Source: Glycine soja (lineage: Eukaryota; Streptophyta; Magnoliopsida; Fabales; Fabaceae). From it: DNA of 64,000 nt. Positions 37,070-50,512 of the stretch are shown in pieces. Position 1 is the stretch's first letter, and each line of letters opens with the position of its first letter. The notes beneath the pieces were generated by a model. The model was not told where the DNA came from and did not search any database. It worked only from the letters and a program-made list of their open reading frames with translations. Both the position numbers and the translations under genes were made by a program. The stretch lies in assembly GCF_004193775.1 (NCBI RefSeq), contig NC_041002.1:1537261-1601260 (forward strand). The letters run 5' to 3'.

Positions 37070-38083
37070 CTAGTGAACTTGACCCCGAAGAACATAATCT
37101 CCAAGCCCTGTACTGGAACAGCAACAGTTTCTACCCACAAAAGGGTGGTGAAGAAGCTCTAAAACTGTTGCTCTCTTTCTCCAATTCTTCTCAAGACACC
37201 TCCTCACAAAATTTTGAAACTCTGGCGATGCTTTTTCTGGCATCTCCAGCTTCTCACCAAAGCAAATTGCACACATCAAAGTTGCCCAATCTGGTCTCTG
37301 CCCTGGACCGATCAACGGAAAATAACCCAAAAAGCATTCCAACATCACCACTCCCGTTGCCCACACATCTCCTGCAAACTCGTCTGCATTTTCACCACCC
37401 CATCTATCCGGATCAATCCTTTCCGGGCTCATATAGGCACATGTTCCTGCATTGGAGTCGCTTACCTCAAACTTTCCTTCCACTACATGACTTACTCCAA
37501 AATCAGCAATCTTCACCTCACCCTTGTCATTCACAAGTAAGTTTGAGGGTTTAATATCTCTATGGACGATGTGCATGCCATGCAGATAGTTAAGTCCTTC
37601 CAAAACACGCTTAGCCAACACCGAGATCACCTCCTCTGGCAGCCTGTGGTGTTCTTGCAACACATCGTGCAACGATCCTCCTTCCATGTATTCCATGACA
37701 AAGCCAATGTCACCCTCACTGCAGTTGTCATTGTCAAAAACTGCATGACACCTTACTATATACGGCGAATTCACTCGTTTTAGAATCTCGGCCTCGAGGA
37801 TGCCGATGCCATTCTCATTCAAGCGTAAGACCTTCAATGCATAAAAGGAACGGTTCTTCGTGTGATAAACTTTGTAGACTATGCCGCCATTGCCATGGCC
37901 AAGAACTGCTAGTTTCTCAAGGTCTGAAAGGTCCTTGATGATGCCTGGAGAAGAATCTACATGGGAAAATGGGGATGGCAGCACTGCTGGTATGTGTGTT
38001 TGAAATGGAAAATCTGAATGTGGTTTTGGTAAGGAAAGCATTAGAGCTTGTTTGTGTCTCCTCTCTCTGATAACCAATGTCAT
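37070..38083 (-). CDS. MKK9: Group D MAP kinase kinase, MKK9-like, 337 aa
   Basis: Single exon, ATG at 38083 and TAG at 37070-37072, as expected for intronless group D MAPKKs (MKK7/8/9). The N-terminus MTLVIRERRHKQALMLSLP contains a basic-then-hydrophobic MAPK docking site. The kinase domain covers about 54-317: glycine loop LGHGNGGIVYKV (61-72), catalytic Lys84 (YALKV), HRDIKPSN from 174, DFG 194-196, and activation loop SDSNAGTCAYMSPE with Ser208-x5-Thr214, the plant S/T-x5-S/T target of MAPKKKs. RPDWATLMCAICFGE is the characteristic late motif of this group. It phosphorylates MAPKs such as MPK3/MPK6 in ethylene, senescence and defence signalling in Arabidopsis. All key residues are present, so it should be active. 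MKK7 against MKK9 cannot be settled here. Confidence 0.92.
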   Translation of the reverse strand: MTLVIRERRHKQALMLSLPKPHSDFPFQTHIPAVLPSPFSHVDSSPGIIKDLSDLEKLAVLGHGNGGIVYKVYHTKNRSFYALKVLRLNENGIGILEAEILKRVNSPYIVRCHAVFDNDNCSEGDIGFVMEYMEGGSLHDVLQEHHRLPEEVISVLAKRVLEGLNYLHGMHIVHRDIKPSNLLVNDKGEVKIADFGVSHVVEGKFEVSDSNAGTCAYMSPERIDPDRWGGENADEFAGDVWATGVVMLECFLGYFPLIGPGQRPDWATLMCAICFGEKLEMPEKASPEFQNFVRRCLEKNWRKRATVLELLHHPFVGRNCCCSSTGLGDYVLRGQVH

Positions 38084-41000
38084 TTACCTTGTTCGCACTT
38101 GAAAACACTCTCAGCCTAAACAGAAATGTAATATATAGATATGGGGTTCAAAGAGAGAACAAAATTAATTAAAGAAAGCCACGTGCTTGACTATGAACTT
38201 TGGCTAATAAGAGTGATGACAAGTGTTTAGTGATGAACCCGAAATTGATGGACAGGTGAGATTTTGGTGGTGATATCAGAGCGTATCTTATCGCTTCATG
38301 GTTGTGATAATTGTTGTTTTTTTTATTTATCTTTTGTTTTTAACAATGTACTTGAATTCAGTTAGTATCCAAATTTAGGTAAGTAAAATCTCAAATTCCA
38401 TGGTTCTCGTTAAATCTACAACCCTGGGGTGTTTGTTAGAGACATTATTATTAAAAGTGAATGATGCTGCGATAGTGGAGAATGCCTATAATCAAGTGGT
38501 AAGCATCCAAAGCAGTGACACAACCCGAAATTATATAACAAGTCAGATCCATCAATCAGATTTTTCGGATCACAATCCTTACATTAAGGCAAAACCATGA
38601 GTTTTCACTCAACATTAACACATTTTATTTGCATATATATAACAGTAACACCAAGAAGTGCAAAGGTTAGTATGCTAGGTAAAAAAGAAAACGAAAACAA
38701 TAGTTGTACATAATTTTTTGATGAAGGTAATTAAATTTTCACTCACTAAATGATATTGTCTTTGTAAGTTTTTTTTAGAAGGTATTGTCTTTGTAAGTTG
38801 AGGAGTACTAGTAATACTCTCTCAACTGTTAATTAAGATTTATTAAAAATTAAAAAAAATCAGGATTGAAATAAAAAGTGAGACCATTCTTGATTAGCTA
38901 TAAAATAAGAAGATTCTATGAGAATAAGAAAAAAAATAGAATTGTGAATGTCATATTACATGCGGGAATAAGAAGAATTGAATATTTATAAATAATATTT
39001 TTAATACACTGAATCAAATCAACAGTTATTTATACATTATTCAAGTTTTTGAGAAATTATTAGATCAGCTAACAAAAAACTTGTTGAAATATTGTGTACC
39101 ATTCTAGAAAAAACAAACTTGTCTCAATCATAATATAGAACTCATTTGATAGCGAGGATAAACAATATAAGAGTTACGTTATTCTATCTTATTTCAATTA
39201 CATTATAAATTTAATTTAAATATACTATTAATGTACAAAAAATTATACAAGCTTCTAATAGAAATTCACTCTATTCCTCCATCATCCTATTCATTAAGAG
39301 GTAGATGATTTCTATTGGGCATTTGTGTAAAAAAGCTTTACCCTAACTTTGCATTTAAATTTAAATCTTGCATTATTTGATGAATCAGTATATAGAAATA
39401 GAAATAATAGTGCGTTGATTATGTAATTTTTTACTATCATCGAATCAGATCACAAATAGTGTGTATGATAAACTTGTTAAATTTTATAATATTTACCTTA
39501 AAATTTAAGATAATTATTTTAAAAAATAATAAAATTATTATAAGAGTTAATTTGTGATTAAATGAGATTATAAACTTCTTAACACGTTAGAATAAGGACT
39601 ACTTACTCAAGTTATACCAATAACAATTCTGGATTAGTTGATAATATAAAAACTTTTACCGCATATACCGGTTAAACTCTATATAGAATAGGACAATTTT
39701 TCTTAATATTATCAATCTTAACAGTCCAACTAGTCCTTGTGAAAAATGTGCTTAGAATTCTTCATACACTAGATGTCTTCTTTCTTGAAAAGAATCTTTT
39801 GCCTAATTCACCGAAAACCTCGTAACGGAGACTGATTTTAAAAGAGACTGAAAGATTCTAATAGGAAAAAAAGTGAGAAATATATTAAAAATTAGTGTTA
39901 AAATTATATTTAATGTTTTTTTACTCAAAAAATTATATTAATGTTAAAAAATAAACATTTTTAATTCATTTTAAACAATTAACTCATTTTTCTAAATAGT
40001 CTTCTATAGTTTTCCTTAATTATCGTCATTCAAATCTTATTTAGTCTTACAAATAAATTCTTTATTATTTTTCCCTACCTATATTGAAAATCATATTTGC
40101 CTCTAACACTAAATATCTCATGAAATATCTTAGCGTTTACATACTTTTATGTAATCTCAATTAGTTCTTTATCATTTTTGCTTCGATCCTTTAATTTTTT
40201 CTGTTCAATTTAATTCACTAACTTTGCACCGTTTAACAAGTTTATCTTTTCTTTTAGCACAGAGTAATGGAGTTACATAAACTTGTTGAATAATGTAAAG
40301 TCAAGAACACTACATTGAAAAATAAATTAGAAAATCAAAACAAAAAATAATAAGAGGCAGCAGCATGTCAGCAACCATTCCCATCTCAATACACTGTTTA
40401 TTTCATTCTTCCCCTCATTCTATGTGATGAACCTCTCGGCATTGTTTAAATATCTTATGGATGGAATAAAATGAAAATGATGGAACTAAATTACTATACT
40501 ACTGTTTGAATATTTTATTGCGTAATAGAACTTTTCATTTCATTAAAGCAAACAGAATGGTAAGGAGATTGCTTGACAAACAATAAAATAGTTCTACCAT
40601 ATACCCAAATTAGGGGGTAAGAGCATTGGATAAAAAGAAATGGAATAAATTCCATCAAGTTCAATTCCATCATGTTATGAACAATTTCAACAATGGTGAC
40701 TAATATCATTCAATTTCATTTCCTTCTATTTTCCATCAGTTGAAACATAACCTCGGAAAGGACAAAATAAAATTGACGAAGAAGCAAACAGCCTGCAGCT
40801 TAACATCGTACCACTGCTGTCCATTGTTGCCGCCCTTGTTCAGAAAGCAAATCTTCCAATGTGCATTTTTCAGACGCCTTGAGCAGTCAATCATCACCCA
40901 ACATGTTCTCTTTTTCCCCTCATCAAGGAAACTTGAAAATTGGGAAAGAACCGAATCGTTCACATATAACTCAACTTGACAGATTGCCTATAACATTGGA

Positions 41001-41310
41001 AAAACTGATCTTGTGATCACAAACACTTCCTGAGGATGCCATGACAAGGCCATAAGTTCATAACTTGTTTTCAACACGAAGTCGAATGAAAAATCAATGT
41101 AAATGCACGTGTGAGAAAGTTGGATTTAGCCTTGGTATGCACAACAAACTAAAAAAAGCCATTGAAGACCAAATGAAAAACATTGTCTTTTTCAGTGACC
41201 AAGTGGGAGTGTAATTACTAATTATATATTATAGACATCACTTCAGTCATGTATTGTTTGGGTCAGGGACTACCTCAGACAATATGAAGATTAATCATAT
41301 ATCATAGATA
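38084..41310. other. Intergenic upstream of MKK9-like gene
   Basis: MKK9-like promoter on the left, HSF 3' UTR on the right, AT-rich sequence between. No gene or clear mobile element recognised. Confidence 0.5.
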
Positions 41311-44025
41311 TCAAACTCTTTTTGCATCGGAAGAAAGAAGACCCATCTGCTCTGTAAGGTGATCCATATGTTGAGTTTTGCCCCATCCATTTTCCATTGG
41401 TTGGACCTCATTCCCTTTGGATGCTTCAGCCACATTGGTATCGATATCCTCTGGAACTGAAGTTTGCAAAATTTCATCCCAAATAGGATTGGCTAACAAA
41501 TCATCAATGTCTGCATCAGGTGAAATACCTTCGAAATCAATGGGAAATGACCCACCAGCCCCCAATGAAGAATCCATGTATCCCTCATCTGTCTCAGTTG
41601 CCATATAATTTTCTTCAGGAATATCAAGAATATTTCCTGTCACCATCTCTGTTATTGGAGGAAGATCAGGGATCATTACATCTGCTTGAGACACAGGGAT
41701 AGAAGGTGGATCATGTGCTCCATCTTTCATAACTTTTTCAGAAGCTACTGCTTGTGGTACAGATAAAATTTCAGGTTTAACGGTTGAGGGGACATGCCCT
41801 TGAGTCCCAGTTGCAGCTGGAACATGTGAAGACTGCACCGAAGCTGGAGAGACCTCTTTAAGAGTTACTCCAGAAGTCCAGCCTGAAGAGCTGCTACTGT
41901 CCATTCCACTGGAAGATGATGAAGCATCACCAATCACGTAGTTATCAGAATTTTTATTCAAAGATTCTACACAAGAAGTATCCCATTTCATGATCTGCCT
42001 AAGCATTGCTTTTGCTGCTTCATTCACCATAGGTTGATATTTAATAATTTGTCCATCTGGAGTAGCAGCATGCTCTGTTTCAGCCATACCTTCCTGTTTA
42101 AGCCGACGCTTTTTGTTGACTTCAGTTATGCGCCTATTGCTGTCATTTTGCTGTTGTACAAACTGAGCAAAGAAGCCAGGGCTCTGGACAGCTTTGGCAA
42201 GGAATGACATCATTTGCTGCTGTCGTTGCTCCATTCCCTGAAGGCGCTGAACCATTGTTTGCAGCTGGTTATCAGTGGTCTGTTGCTGCTGCCTCAACCT
42301 CACAAGCTCTTGCATGAGCACATTCTTATCTCTTTTAAGCCTCTCAACCTCTTCCTCAAGCCCAAACTTCCCAACTTCTACACATGCCCCTACCGATGAA
42401 CTCTGTCCATGCGGTTGCTGAGGCTGTTGATGATTTTGACCATGGGCAGGTTTTCGTCGTGTAATACTCCTAAGCAAGTGCTTTTGACCCTTCAAAAAAC
42501 CCTCATTTGCAAATTCCCAGCGATCTGGATCAACCTTCCTGAAACCCTGTATAATGATAATGAATTGATGACGTTAGAAAAGGAAAAAAGAAAAGACAGG
42601 ACAGAGGTCAACACACTCTGAAAAGGCACACAACTTGAGTTGTTATATAAAACACTAAAGTATGCAATAATATAGCACATGAGGGTTGTGCAACAACATA
42701 GCACAAGATCGCAAGAAAGTCTAGCTATGGATAAAAATCTAACTTTGATCATGGTCAAGCGGATTTTCTCTACAAGAGCAACTGGAACCAACCTTGCAAT
42801 GAAAGCTGTAATGTTATGCACTCAAGTCTCAACCCAGGTTCAGTTAGGGGATAATCTATGATGCAGATGTTTTACCAATCCCACAGAGGATATTCATCGG
42901 TTTTACAATCAAGGAGTGTACTGCTTATTTACTCTGACAGACTAGTCAATAAATAAAAAAAATCCCATATCCACCAATTAGGCTGGGGACAGTCTCAGGC
43001 ACACATTTGTGCTTTGTGGGAAACTAGGAATACAACAGGTCTACCACCATGACAATTGATCAATTCCACAACATAGTTGCAAAGTTTGGACAATCTTCCT
43101 AAATGCAATCAATTATCAAGCAGTGCTGCCTCGTCGTTTACAAACCCTAATCCTTATGCCATCTTTACCGGTCTTCCTATAAAAATTGAAAAACACATAT
43201 AACACTCATTGTATTGACAACAACACTATTTATCAAGTATCAAAAAGATTCCGTTTCACAAAATTTAAGTGTCTATGCAGAACACACAAACGGATTCTCT
43301 CACAGCAAAGAGCATGTAACTGTATAAAAAAAATAACAGCAAACCAGTGTACGAAATCATAACATCTTCACCCGCAAGAATCTTCTTGTAGATCCCCAAA
43401 TCCTTTTTACAACAATTTGTTAGGTATAGACTTCATAATCCAACACAAAATATGACATCCGATATACAATACATCAATAAACTAGTAATCAAACAACTGA
43501 TTAACCTGAGAGATGCTTTGTTTGTCAAATTTTTCCCTCTTCTGCTTCACCTAGTTACTGAGACACAACGCAGGATGATAAGATATCAAAACTAAAAATT
43601 CACAAGCTGCCACTATTTTCATACACGGCAACAAATCCACAAATCTCATCCCACAATACCACTCCTCCATATATCATATCAAAACACATAGTTAGAAAGA
43701 TCATGCTTTTGAATCATACTTACACTGACACACAACACATAATAAAAATCAAACACCTATCATTAACATAGTGAAGAGGGAAACATACGTAAGTGTTTAA
43801 CTGTCTAACGAAGCTGGAGAAGTTGTTGTGTTTGAAGTATTTGGGCAAAAGGTCTCTGGCAAACTGCGGAGGGTCCCACACGATGAAGCTGTTGTTCGTT
43901 GCGCTCCACGACACGATCGCGTCGGTGGAAGGGTCCTCCACCATGTCGTAGGTCTTGCTCAGAAAAGGCGGCGGCGCGTTCGCGTTCGGAATCGGCGCCG
44001 CCGGAGTGGACCCGCCGCCGTCCAT
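41311..44025 (-). CDS. HSFA1: Heat shock transcription factor, class A1, 490 aa
   Basis: Two exons, 43789-44025 and 41311-42546, joined in phase after LNTY inside the DNA-binding domain, the intron position conserved in plant HSFs. The DNA-binding domain is at about 18-112 ([52 protein letters not shown]). HR-A/B oligomerisation coiled coil is at about 138-200, with the class A insertion between A and B. The nuclear localisation signal NKKRRLK lies near 223. An AHA-type activator motif [15 protein letters not shown] starts near 425. The export signal [12 protein letters not shown] lies near 472. This set and order defines HsfA1, the master activators of the plant heat response, held by HSP70/HSP90 before stress. 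Intact, with stop TGA at 41311-41313. The A1 subtype letter is not assigned. Confidence 0.93.
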
Positions 44026-47000
44026 GTCGGGGAAATGAATTTAATAGGAAAAGAAAAAGCGTAATTACTAATTAGGGAATGGGTGGCATTGTTGTTGGGA
44101 AAAGGGAAACCCTAAGTTGTTGGAGAAGAATGGGAAATTAATTAGATTGTGGCTTTGAACAGAGAGAGAGGGGAAATGGATTGAATTAAAGGTTGTGGTC
44201 ACCCTCTTTGGGTTGCGCCTTGCTCGAATTACCTACACTTTTAGCATCCTCCCAAACAAATAAAACAATGGACGGTTGTCACGTCAAGTAGAAATACATA
44301 AATTAATTAATAATTAAGTAGACTGAGGTCTCAATGATTTAAAGAATAATTTAAGAAAAATGCTACTTTCACATTCTCTAACACATTTTTTTATTTGTTG
44401 AAATTTATTAAATATCATCAAAATTAATATGTTTCATATTTTATTTAATGATTTTTTTTATTTAATAGTTTTTAATAAATTTTACGGATAGAAGAGAATT
44501 TATGTATAAGAAATAATGTGTTGTTAATATTTCTTATAATTATAAAAATATTATGTGGTATTTCAATTCGTTCTTTTTTTTATTAGATGAAAAATTTGTT
44601 TAACTATTTAATAAATCAATTTTTTTTAATAACTCTTAGTATTTTTTTAAATGCTAGCTTTCAGTATCTAGTTTTTTATATTTTTTTTATTTTTATTCTC
44701 AATATATTTATTTATTTTCTTAATTATTCTTTTTAAATAAATCATAATTTATTATTTTCCTGTCATTTTATACATTTCAACTACTCCAATGACAGATTTT
44801 ATTGAACATCTATAATTTAATAAGTTAATTTTTTAGTACTAACTAGCTTTCTAACTTCTAGTTAATTTTGTAGCTAATTTTATTGAATACCATCAATTTA
44901 TACATATAGTTGATAAAAAAATTATTACTATATTATTGATACGAAATATTAACCATATGATTGTTACATTTGGTGGAGTTATCTCCTCTGAATCACATGT
45001 TCTTCTTCTCATCTACATGGCTTGAGCTCTCAGACCTTGCTTAAGAGGATGAGTGAAGTGTCACTTAGATCAACAATTTGTTGATAAATTTAATATTATT
45101 GACTAAAGTTCTTAATTTTTAACTTGTAGGATATATATAATGGTGTAACAACCCATTGTATTTACATGCACGAAGAACAAACATGTTTAGTGGAAATTGA
45201 TAATTTTATGTTTGATTCTCTCATGTATAATTTTTTCTTAGACCAACAACAATCACATATTGCAAGTGTGATTAATATCTAATTCAGTAAGTTAAAAGAT
45301 ACTCGTGATTACTAACTTTGAACAAACATAAAGTTCCTATTTTTTGTGAAATGATTAAAAGATCTTATATCTGAAGTTAAATTTTCATCAAAACTAATTA
45401 ATGTTTAATATTAATATAATACTTCCTCTAAACTCTTATATAATTAAAAAAAAGTCTTTATATGTTGTACTTAAATATAAACAAATCTAAATAATTTTGT
45501 CCTATTTAATGTTATCATTTCTAAAACACTTTTTATTTAATTCTAATTTTATATTCAATGACTTTTTTTATTCATGATAATAAATTCCAATCAATAACAT
45601 TTTAGAAATAATTTTATTTTTTACTTAAGATTAATAAAATTAAATAATATGAACTAAACTTCTTAATTAGTATAAAATTAATTATTTTTGCTAATATATG
45701 ATGACTCCAGAGGAAATATAAACTAAGAGTATTTGATTCTTACGGATAAAAAAATATAAAAATAAGAAGTATTTAGTAAATATAAAATATTAATTTATTT
45801 GATCCAAACACCCTTATTTAATTTAAGATTTAACGCAATTTGTTATTTATTGAAGTCTTTTCAATAAGTTGTAACTGATTTATTTTTCATAAAGATCAAA
45901 TCTACTTATTTTAAATAAGAGTATATATGAAAAGAATAATTAACTAGATTTGAAATTTATAAAACATATTTTGAAATAAAAAAAAAGTTCAAAACATGAA
46001 TAATTTTGAAAGTTGAAACCAAATTAGTACTAAATAAACAAACTATTGATTTTCTTTAAAATATTAAGTGCATCTACTATTTCATTTAAGAATAATTTAA
46101 AATTTTCATATAGTAAATTCTTATCCATTTTTCTATTTACTAAAGTTCATCCGAGTGATTGTTACTTTTGGTGTTTGGTTTTCAAATGGGATTTCGAAAT
46201 AAAATGAGTTTGGCAAAAATGAAGTTGAGATAGTTTTAAATTTAATTTCAAAACACTTTTGCATTCATTTTTAATATTAAGATTTTTGTGTGTGAATTTG
46301 ATTTTTAGCTAAAAAAAAACACATACTCTTCCTATATCGACAATGATCTTTCCTGTCACCACCACCACGGACACCAATACTATCGACATTACACACTCTC
46401 AACATTACCATCACCCCCACCATTGGCACTAGCATCATTATCAGTGATATTGCACTATCATCACCACTATAGACACTATTGTTATCATCACCAACTATCA
46501 TCACTAACCCCAACAATGATGATACCATTATCACCACCACGTACATCAGTACTATTGTTATTTTTGTTGTTCTCACCATAAAATATACCCTTAAACTAAT
46601 ATTTATAGGATTAAAAACTTCTAAAACTGAGTTAGGGTTTTAAAAATTTTGAAACTAAAACTAAAAATTGTTTGTTTTTTTAAATTTTTTATACTTAATA
46701 ATTGAAAACCAGCCCGAATGGACCCTAAACGTGTAGTGTTGCATTTCCCTGCATTATCTTATGGTTTCCGAGTTGTATTGCTTGCTTAGAGTATGAAGGC
46801 CAAGCAACAAATTGTGGGTTTTAAAAATATCTCCCTACAATATCTTCCTATATCATAAAGATTAAATAAAAAAATAAATTTAATATTTTAACACACAAGC
46901 ACGCACACACAAATAACACATTATTGTAATATTTCTATTTTTCTTGTGTTTGATCAAATAAGTTATTTTATCATAATTGTAATTTCCTTAATCCATTAAG

Positions 47001-48050
47001 GATCTCACTCTATACAATGGGCGATAACTATGACACACTCTAATATCTCTCTTTCTCACACTTATATTCTTATTGCTAGCATAAACATTCTTTATAAGTA
47101 TACCTTTCATTTACTTCATTGTCAACATATTGGAATTAGGGATGATGAGACAAACACAGATAGTAAAGAATTTAATTATGTTCTTTTTACAAAAAAATAA
47201 AAATAAATTAGAAAATCAACAAAAAAAAATCATAAAAATATATATAACTCTTTCTTCTAATAGTAGGAGAAAAAAGACAAAACAGTCAATTTGGTCATTG
47301 AAAATATACCCGGTTTCAAGTTAATCTCTAAATGTTATTAAACTAAAAAAAAAATTCTTCAAAGCAGCTTTCGTCTTTCACATTTCTTCTTAATTTTAGA
47401 TGACATACAAGGATAGAATGCATTTTAATGATAATATGCAGGGAGTTATATGAAACGAAGAACGGATGTGAAAAACGGACTACTTTCAAGGATTTTTTTT
47501 TAATTCATTTGAATTTAAGAATTAACTTGAAATCATCATACACTTTGAGGGACCAAATCGACAACTCAACTGAGAATGAATAAGATCATATTATAAGAAA
47601 ACATAACAAATTAACAATGACATTTTTGAAAAATTGAGGATGTTTATACGAGGACAATGGTAATTCTGCCACCTCCCATCTATAGTGAACATTCTGACTT
47701 CCTAATCACACTTAAGGGACAACAAGATCAAAGCAAAGTCTCCTTTCTTTCCCCCTCCTCCCCCTCCTTAATTTGACATGGTAGCGTTGTTCTTGCATTA
47801 TCTTTGTCAAGTTGTTTTTGTTTGCAAGATTGGTTAATTCAATTCTCATTATATAGCTTAGGAACTAAACCGGTCACGATATTAAGGTAAAAAGCTTCCT
47901 TAACAACTGAAAGACTGAAGTTTATATACTAAGCTACTCCTAATGGCATTTAAGGTAAAAAAAAGGAAACAGTGAACGACTAAATTGAAAGGGAAAGCAA
48001 TAAATAAATGCTTTAAAAGAAAGATTTAAACTGCAAATAAGTAAACGAAG
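44026..48050. other. Intergenic, AT-rich
   Basis: 44026-44220 is the HSF 5' UTR/promoter, with a short GA run. The rest has no recognised gene; 46330-46575 is a low-complexity patch. Confidence 0.5.
46330..46575. repeat. Degenerate ATC/ACC trinucleotide-rich patch
   Basis: Imperfect runs of atc, acc and cac triplets (catcaccaccac and similar) over about 245 bp. The open frames here on either strand are products of this composition. Confidence 0.6.
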
Positions 48051-48383
48051 AATAAGAGAAATGTTATTCATCTGGTCAGGAACCCTGTTTACATTGTGAG
48101 TTCCAATACTTAAAGGGATGCAACGGCTAGCCGTTCCCTAGAGGATAACTACCCACATCACACATTTTTAAGGGAGTGGTTTAAATGTGTTAATCCCTCT
48201 TCTAACCGCTCAGAGATTGTCCCCCACAATTTCAACCTCCTGCCTGATGACTCAAGGCTCTTCCCTTAGGCCCTCACATATTTGAATTGAATTGGCCAGA
48301 CCCAATTGGTTGTTATTGGCTAAATCAGCCGTAAGCTGATGCGAACAGACAACTCCTACAGCTAAATATTTTTAGCGCTAACA
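48051..48383 (-). repeat. LTR-like repeat candidate
   Basis: On the minus strand it starts TGTTAGCGCTAAAAATATTT at 48383. A CGAAG pentamer is found on both sides (48046-48050 and 48384-48388). The other end does not finish in CA, so the LTR reading is tentative. The phrase ttcccttaggccctcaca inside it recurs at 57622-57639. Confidence 0.35.
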
Positions 48384-48525
48384 CGAAGAAAAGGAAAAAA
48401 AAATATATAAATACTAGTTTTGTAGAACAATGACATTGGATTCAGCAAATATCTCCTTCCTCCGACCACATCAGCCTTAGCTCTTTCCCAAGAATCCATC
48501 TGCACCTATGATGTTGCCAAAGGAA

Positions 48526-49680
48526 TGTTGGACAAGTGGCCTCAGAAATCTTAAGAAGGGGGGTTGAATTAAGATTTTACAAACTATTCTCCAATTAAAA
48601 TTTCTATACAAATTTTAACCCAAGTCCCAAGATTTCTTTTAAAATGAATTTCTAAATAATAATTCAAATTAAACTTGAGAGAAGAGAGAATGCAAACACA
48701 GTTTTATACTGGTTCGGCAAAGTCCGTTGCCTACGTCCAGTCCCCAAGAAATCATCTTGGGAGTTCCACTATCCCGCAAATCCTTTACAACTTCTAAAAC
48801 ACACAAGGACAATCCTTCCTTTGTGTTCAGATGCTTTACAACAAGAGACTCTTAGTCTCTTAGCCCTTGTTCAGAACTAAGAAGAAGAAGAATAAATGAT
48901 CTCTCTTGAAAGAGAGAGATGTTACAATGAAACACTCAATTCCTTATTGAATGTCACAAGTATTTGGCCAAGGAATTTTTCAGAAGATATGAAGATTAGT
49001 ATTTGAGAAAATAAAAACGTTTTTATTCAGTGAAAACTCTCTTTAAAATTCGTGCTCAAGTCACTAATTTATAGTCATTTGATGGCCCTTCAAAGTTCAA
49101 ATAAAAAGTTGTGACTATTGACAGATTTTCTCGAAACTACTCACTGGTAATCGATTACAATCTTGGTGTAATCGATTACACGGTTATTTTTTTTTTTTGA
49201 ACAGTTGTGACTCTTAATTTAAAATTTGAATTTCCAACGTTCAGAGTCTCTGGTAATCGATTACAAGATTTGTGTAATCGATTACATATTTTAAAAATTC
49301 TTTTAAAATCAACTGAAAGCAATCTGTAACTGTTTTAAACCTCTGGTAATCGATTACAATGATTTGGTAATCGATTAAATGTTTTAAAAACCTTTGAAAA
49401 ATACTTAAAATATTTTTCAGAAAGCTTTTGTACCACTGGTAATCGATTACAGCCTATGGTAATTAATTACCAGAGAGAAATCTTTAAAACAAAAAGTTTT
49501 GAAAGAAAATCCTCTTGGCCAAACCTTTGTGCTTTCAAATCTAACTTGTAAATCTAACTTGAGAATCTAACTTGTAGATGTAACTTGTATTTCTTGGATT
49601 GCTTAAAAGTCACTTGACTTATCCATGAAGAACACTTGACTGTTGGCATCATCAAAATCTCTTGTAGTCTTGCTTCTACA
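48526..49680. mobile_element. Probable long solo LTR or LTR-derived dispersed repeat (about 1.15 kb)
   Basis: Starts TGTTGGACAAGTGG and ends near CTTCTACA, with near-matching pentamers outside (aggaa, agaaa). It carries landmarks I associate with a soybean LTR family: aagaaggggggttgaattaa, actggttcggcaaagtccg and repeated TAATCGATTA. No retroelement coding sequence adjoins. The boundaries are approximate. Confidence 0.45.
49148..49469. repeat. Four pairs of TAATCGATTA palindromes
   Basis: Starts at 49148, 49169, 49254, 49275, 49347, 49368, 49440 and 49460 (the last is TAATTAATTA). Within each pair the period is 21, 21, 21 and 20 bp; between pairs it is 106, 93 and 93 bp. Most are extended to TGTAATCGATTACA or GGTAATCGATTACA. 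Confidence 0.95.
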
Positions 49681-50512
49681 AGAAAAGATGGTAAGTAGGT
49701 GATACATTTAGCAGAATTCAGAATAAAAGTAATCATATTCTGGCTTTCATTTTTGCATTATAATGTACGAGGGTGCCTTCTTGTTCTTGTCCGGTACTAA
49801 AGTATGTCAAAATATATAATACACTATGAAAAATGGAAGGTCACTTCTATTTCTGTAGTAGATATTAAAATAGAGTTCACCAGAGCTGTATCACAGGCTA
49901 ACCAAATACATAGCCTCAATCAAAGCCATATATACTCTATCAATTCAGTAACTTAACAATGATCAAATCCATTCAACAGATACTTTCATGCCATATTTTT
50001 GTAAGAAACAGACAGAAAGCTTTACTCACCTTTGCATTAAATTGACGACAATTAAGACATGCCAAGCCATGTTGAGGAAAGAGCTCGGCCTGTAATTGTC
50101 CTACTGCCTGGTGATTATTTATTTGCTCTTCCCAGGACTCAACCATTTCTCGTGGGAACAATTCACATGAACCATCCCTTGAATGAATTAAAAAAAAAAA
50201 AAAGAAACAAAGATAAGTTCCAGAAGAATTCTGTAAATTGAATCTTGGCAGATGCAAATCATGCAAAGAATTTTTACAGTGCTTTTAAAAAAGCCAAATA
50301 CCTGAAATGTCCATTTGGATCTGATGCATCAATTGCTTTGTTGCAGTGGTAGCAGAGTATTGTTCACAATTACCACATTTCTTTTTGTTACAGCCTTCAG
50401 TTTAGAGAAATTGCCATGTCACAAGAAGGGTACAGCTTAGAATCACGATGAATTTCTTTCATACTGAGCATTTCATTAATCTTTTGGTGTCCCTTTGCTT
50501 TTGATCTTCCTA

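Noticed and set aside
37168..37783. Plus-strand frames opposite the MAP kinase kinase
   Set aside because: Antisense shadows of the kinase gene.
38400..38600. 66-codon plus-strand frame upstream of the kinase gene
   Set aside because: No family resemblance, splice context or conservation evidence.
46277..46579. 100-codon minus-strand frame rich in Val, Met and Asp
   Set aside because: Artefact of the ATC/ACC triplet-rich patch.
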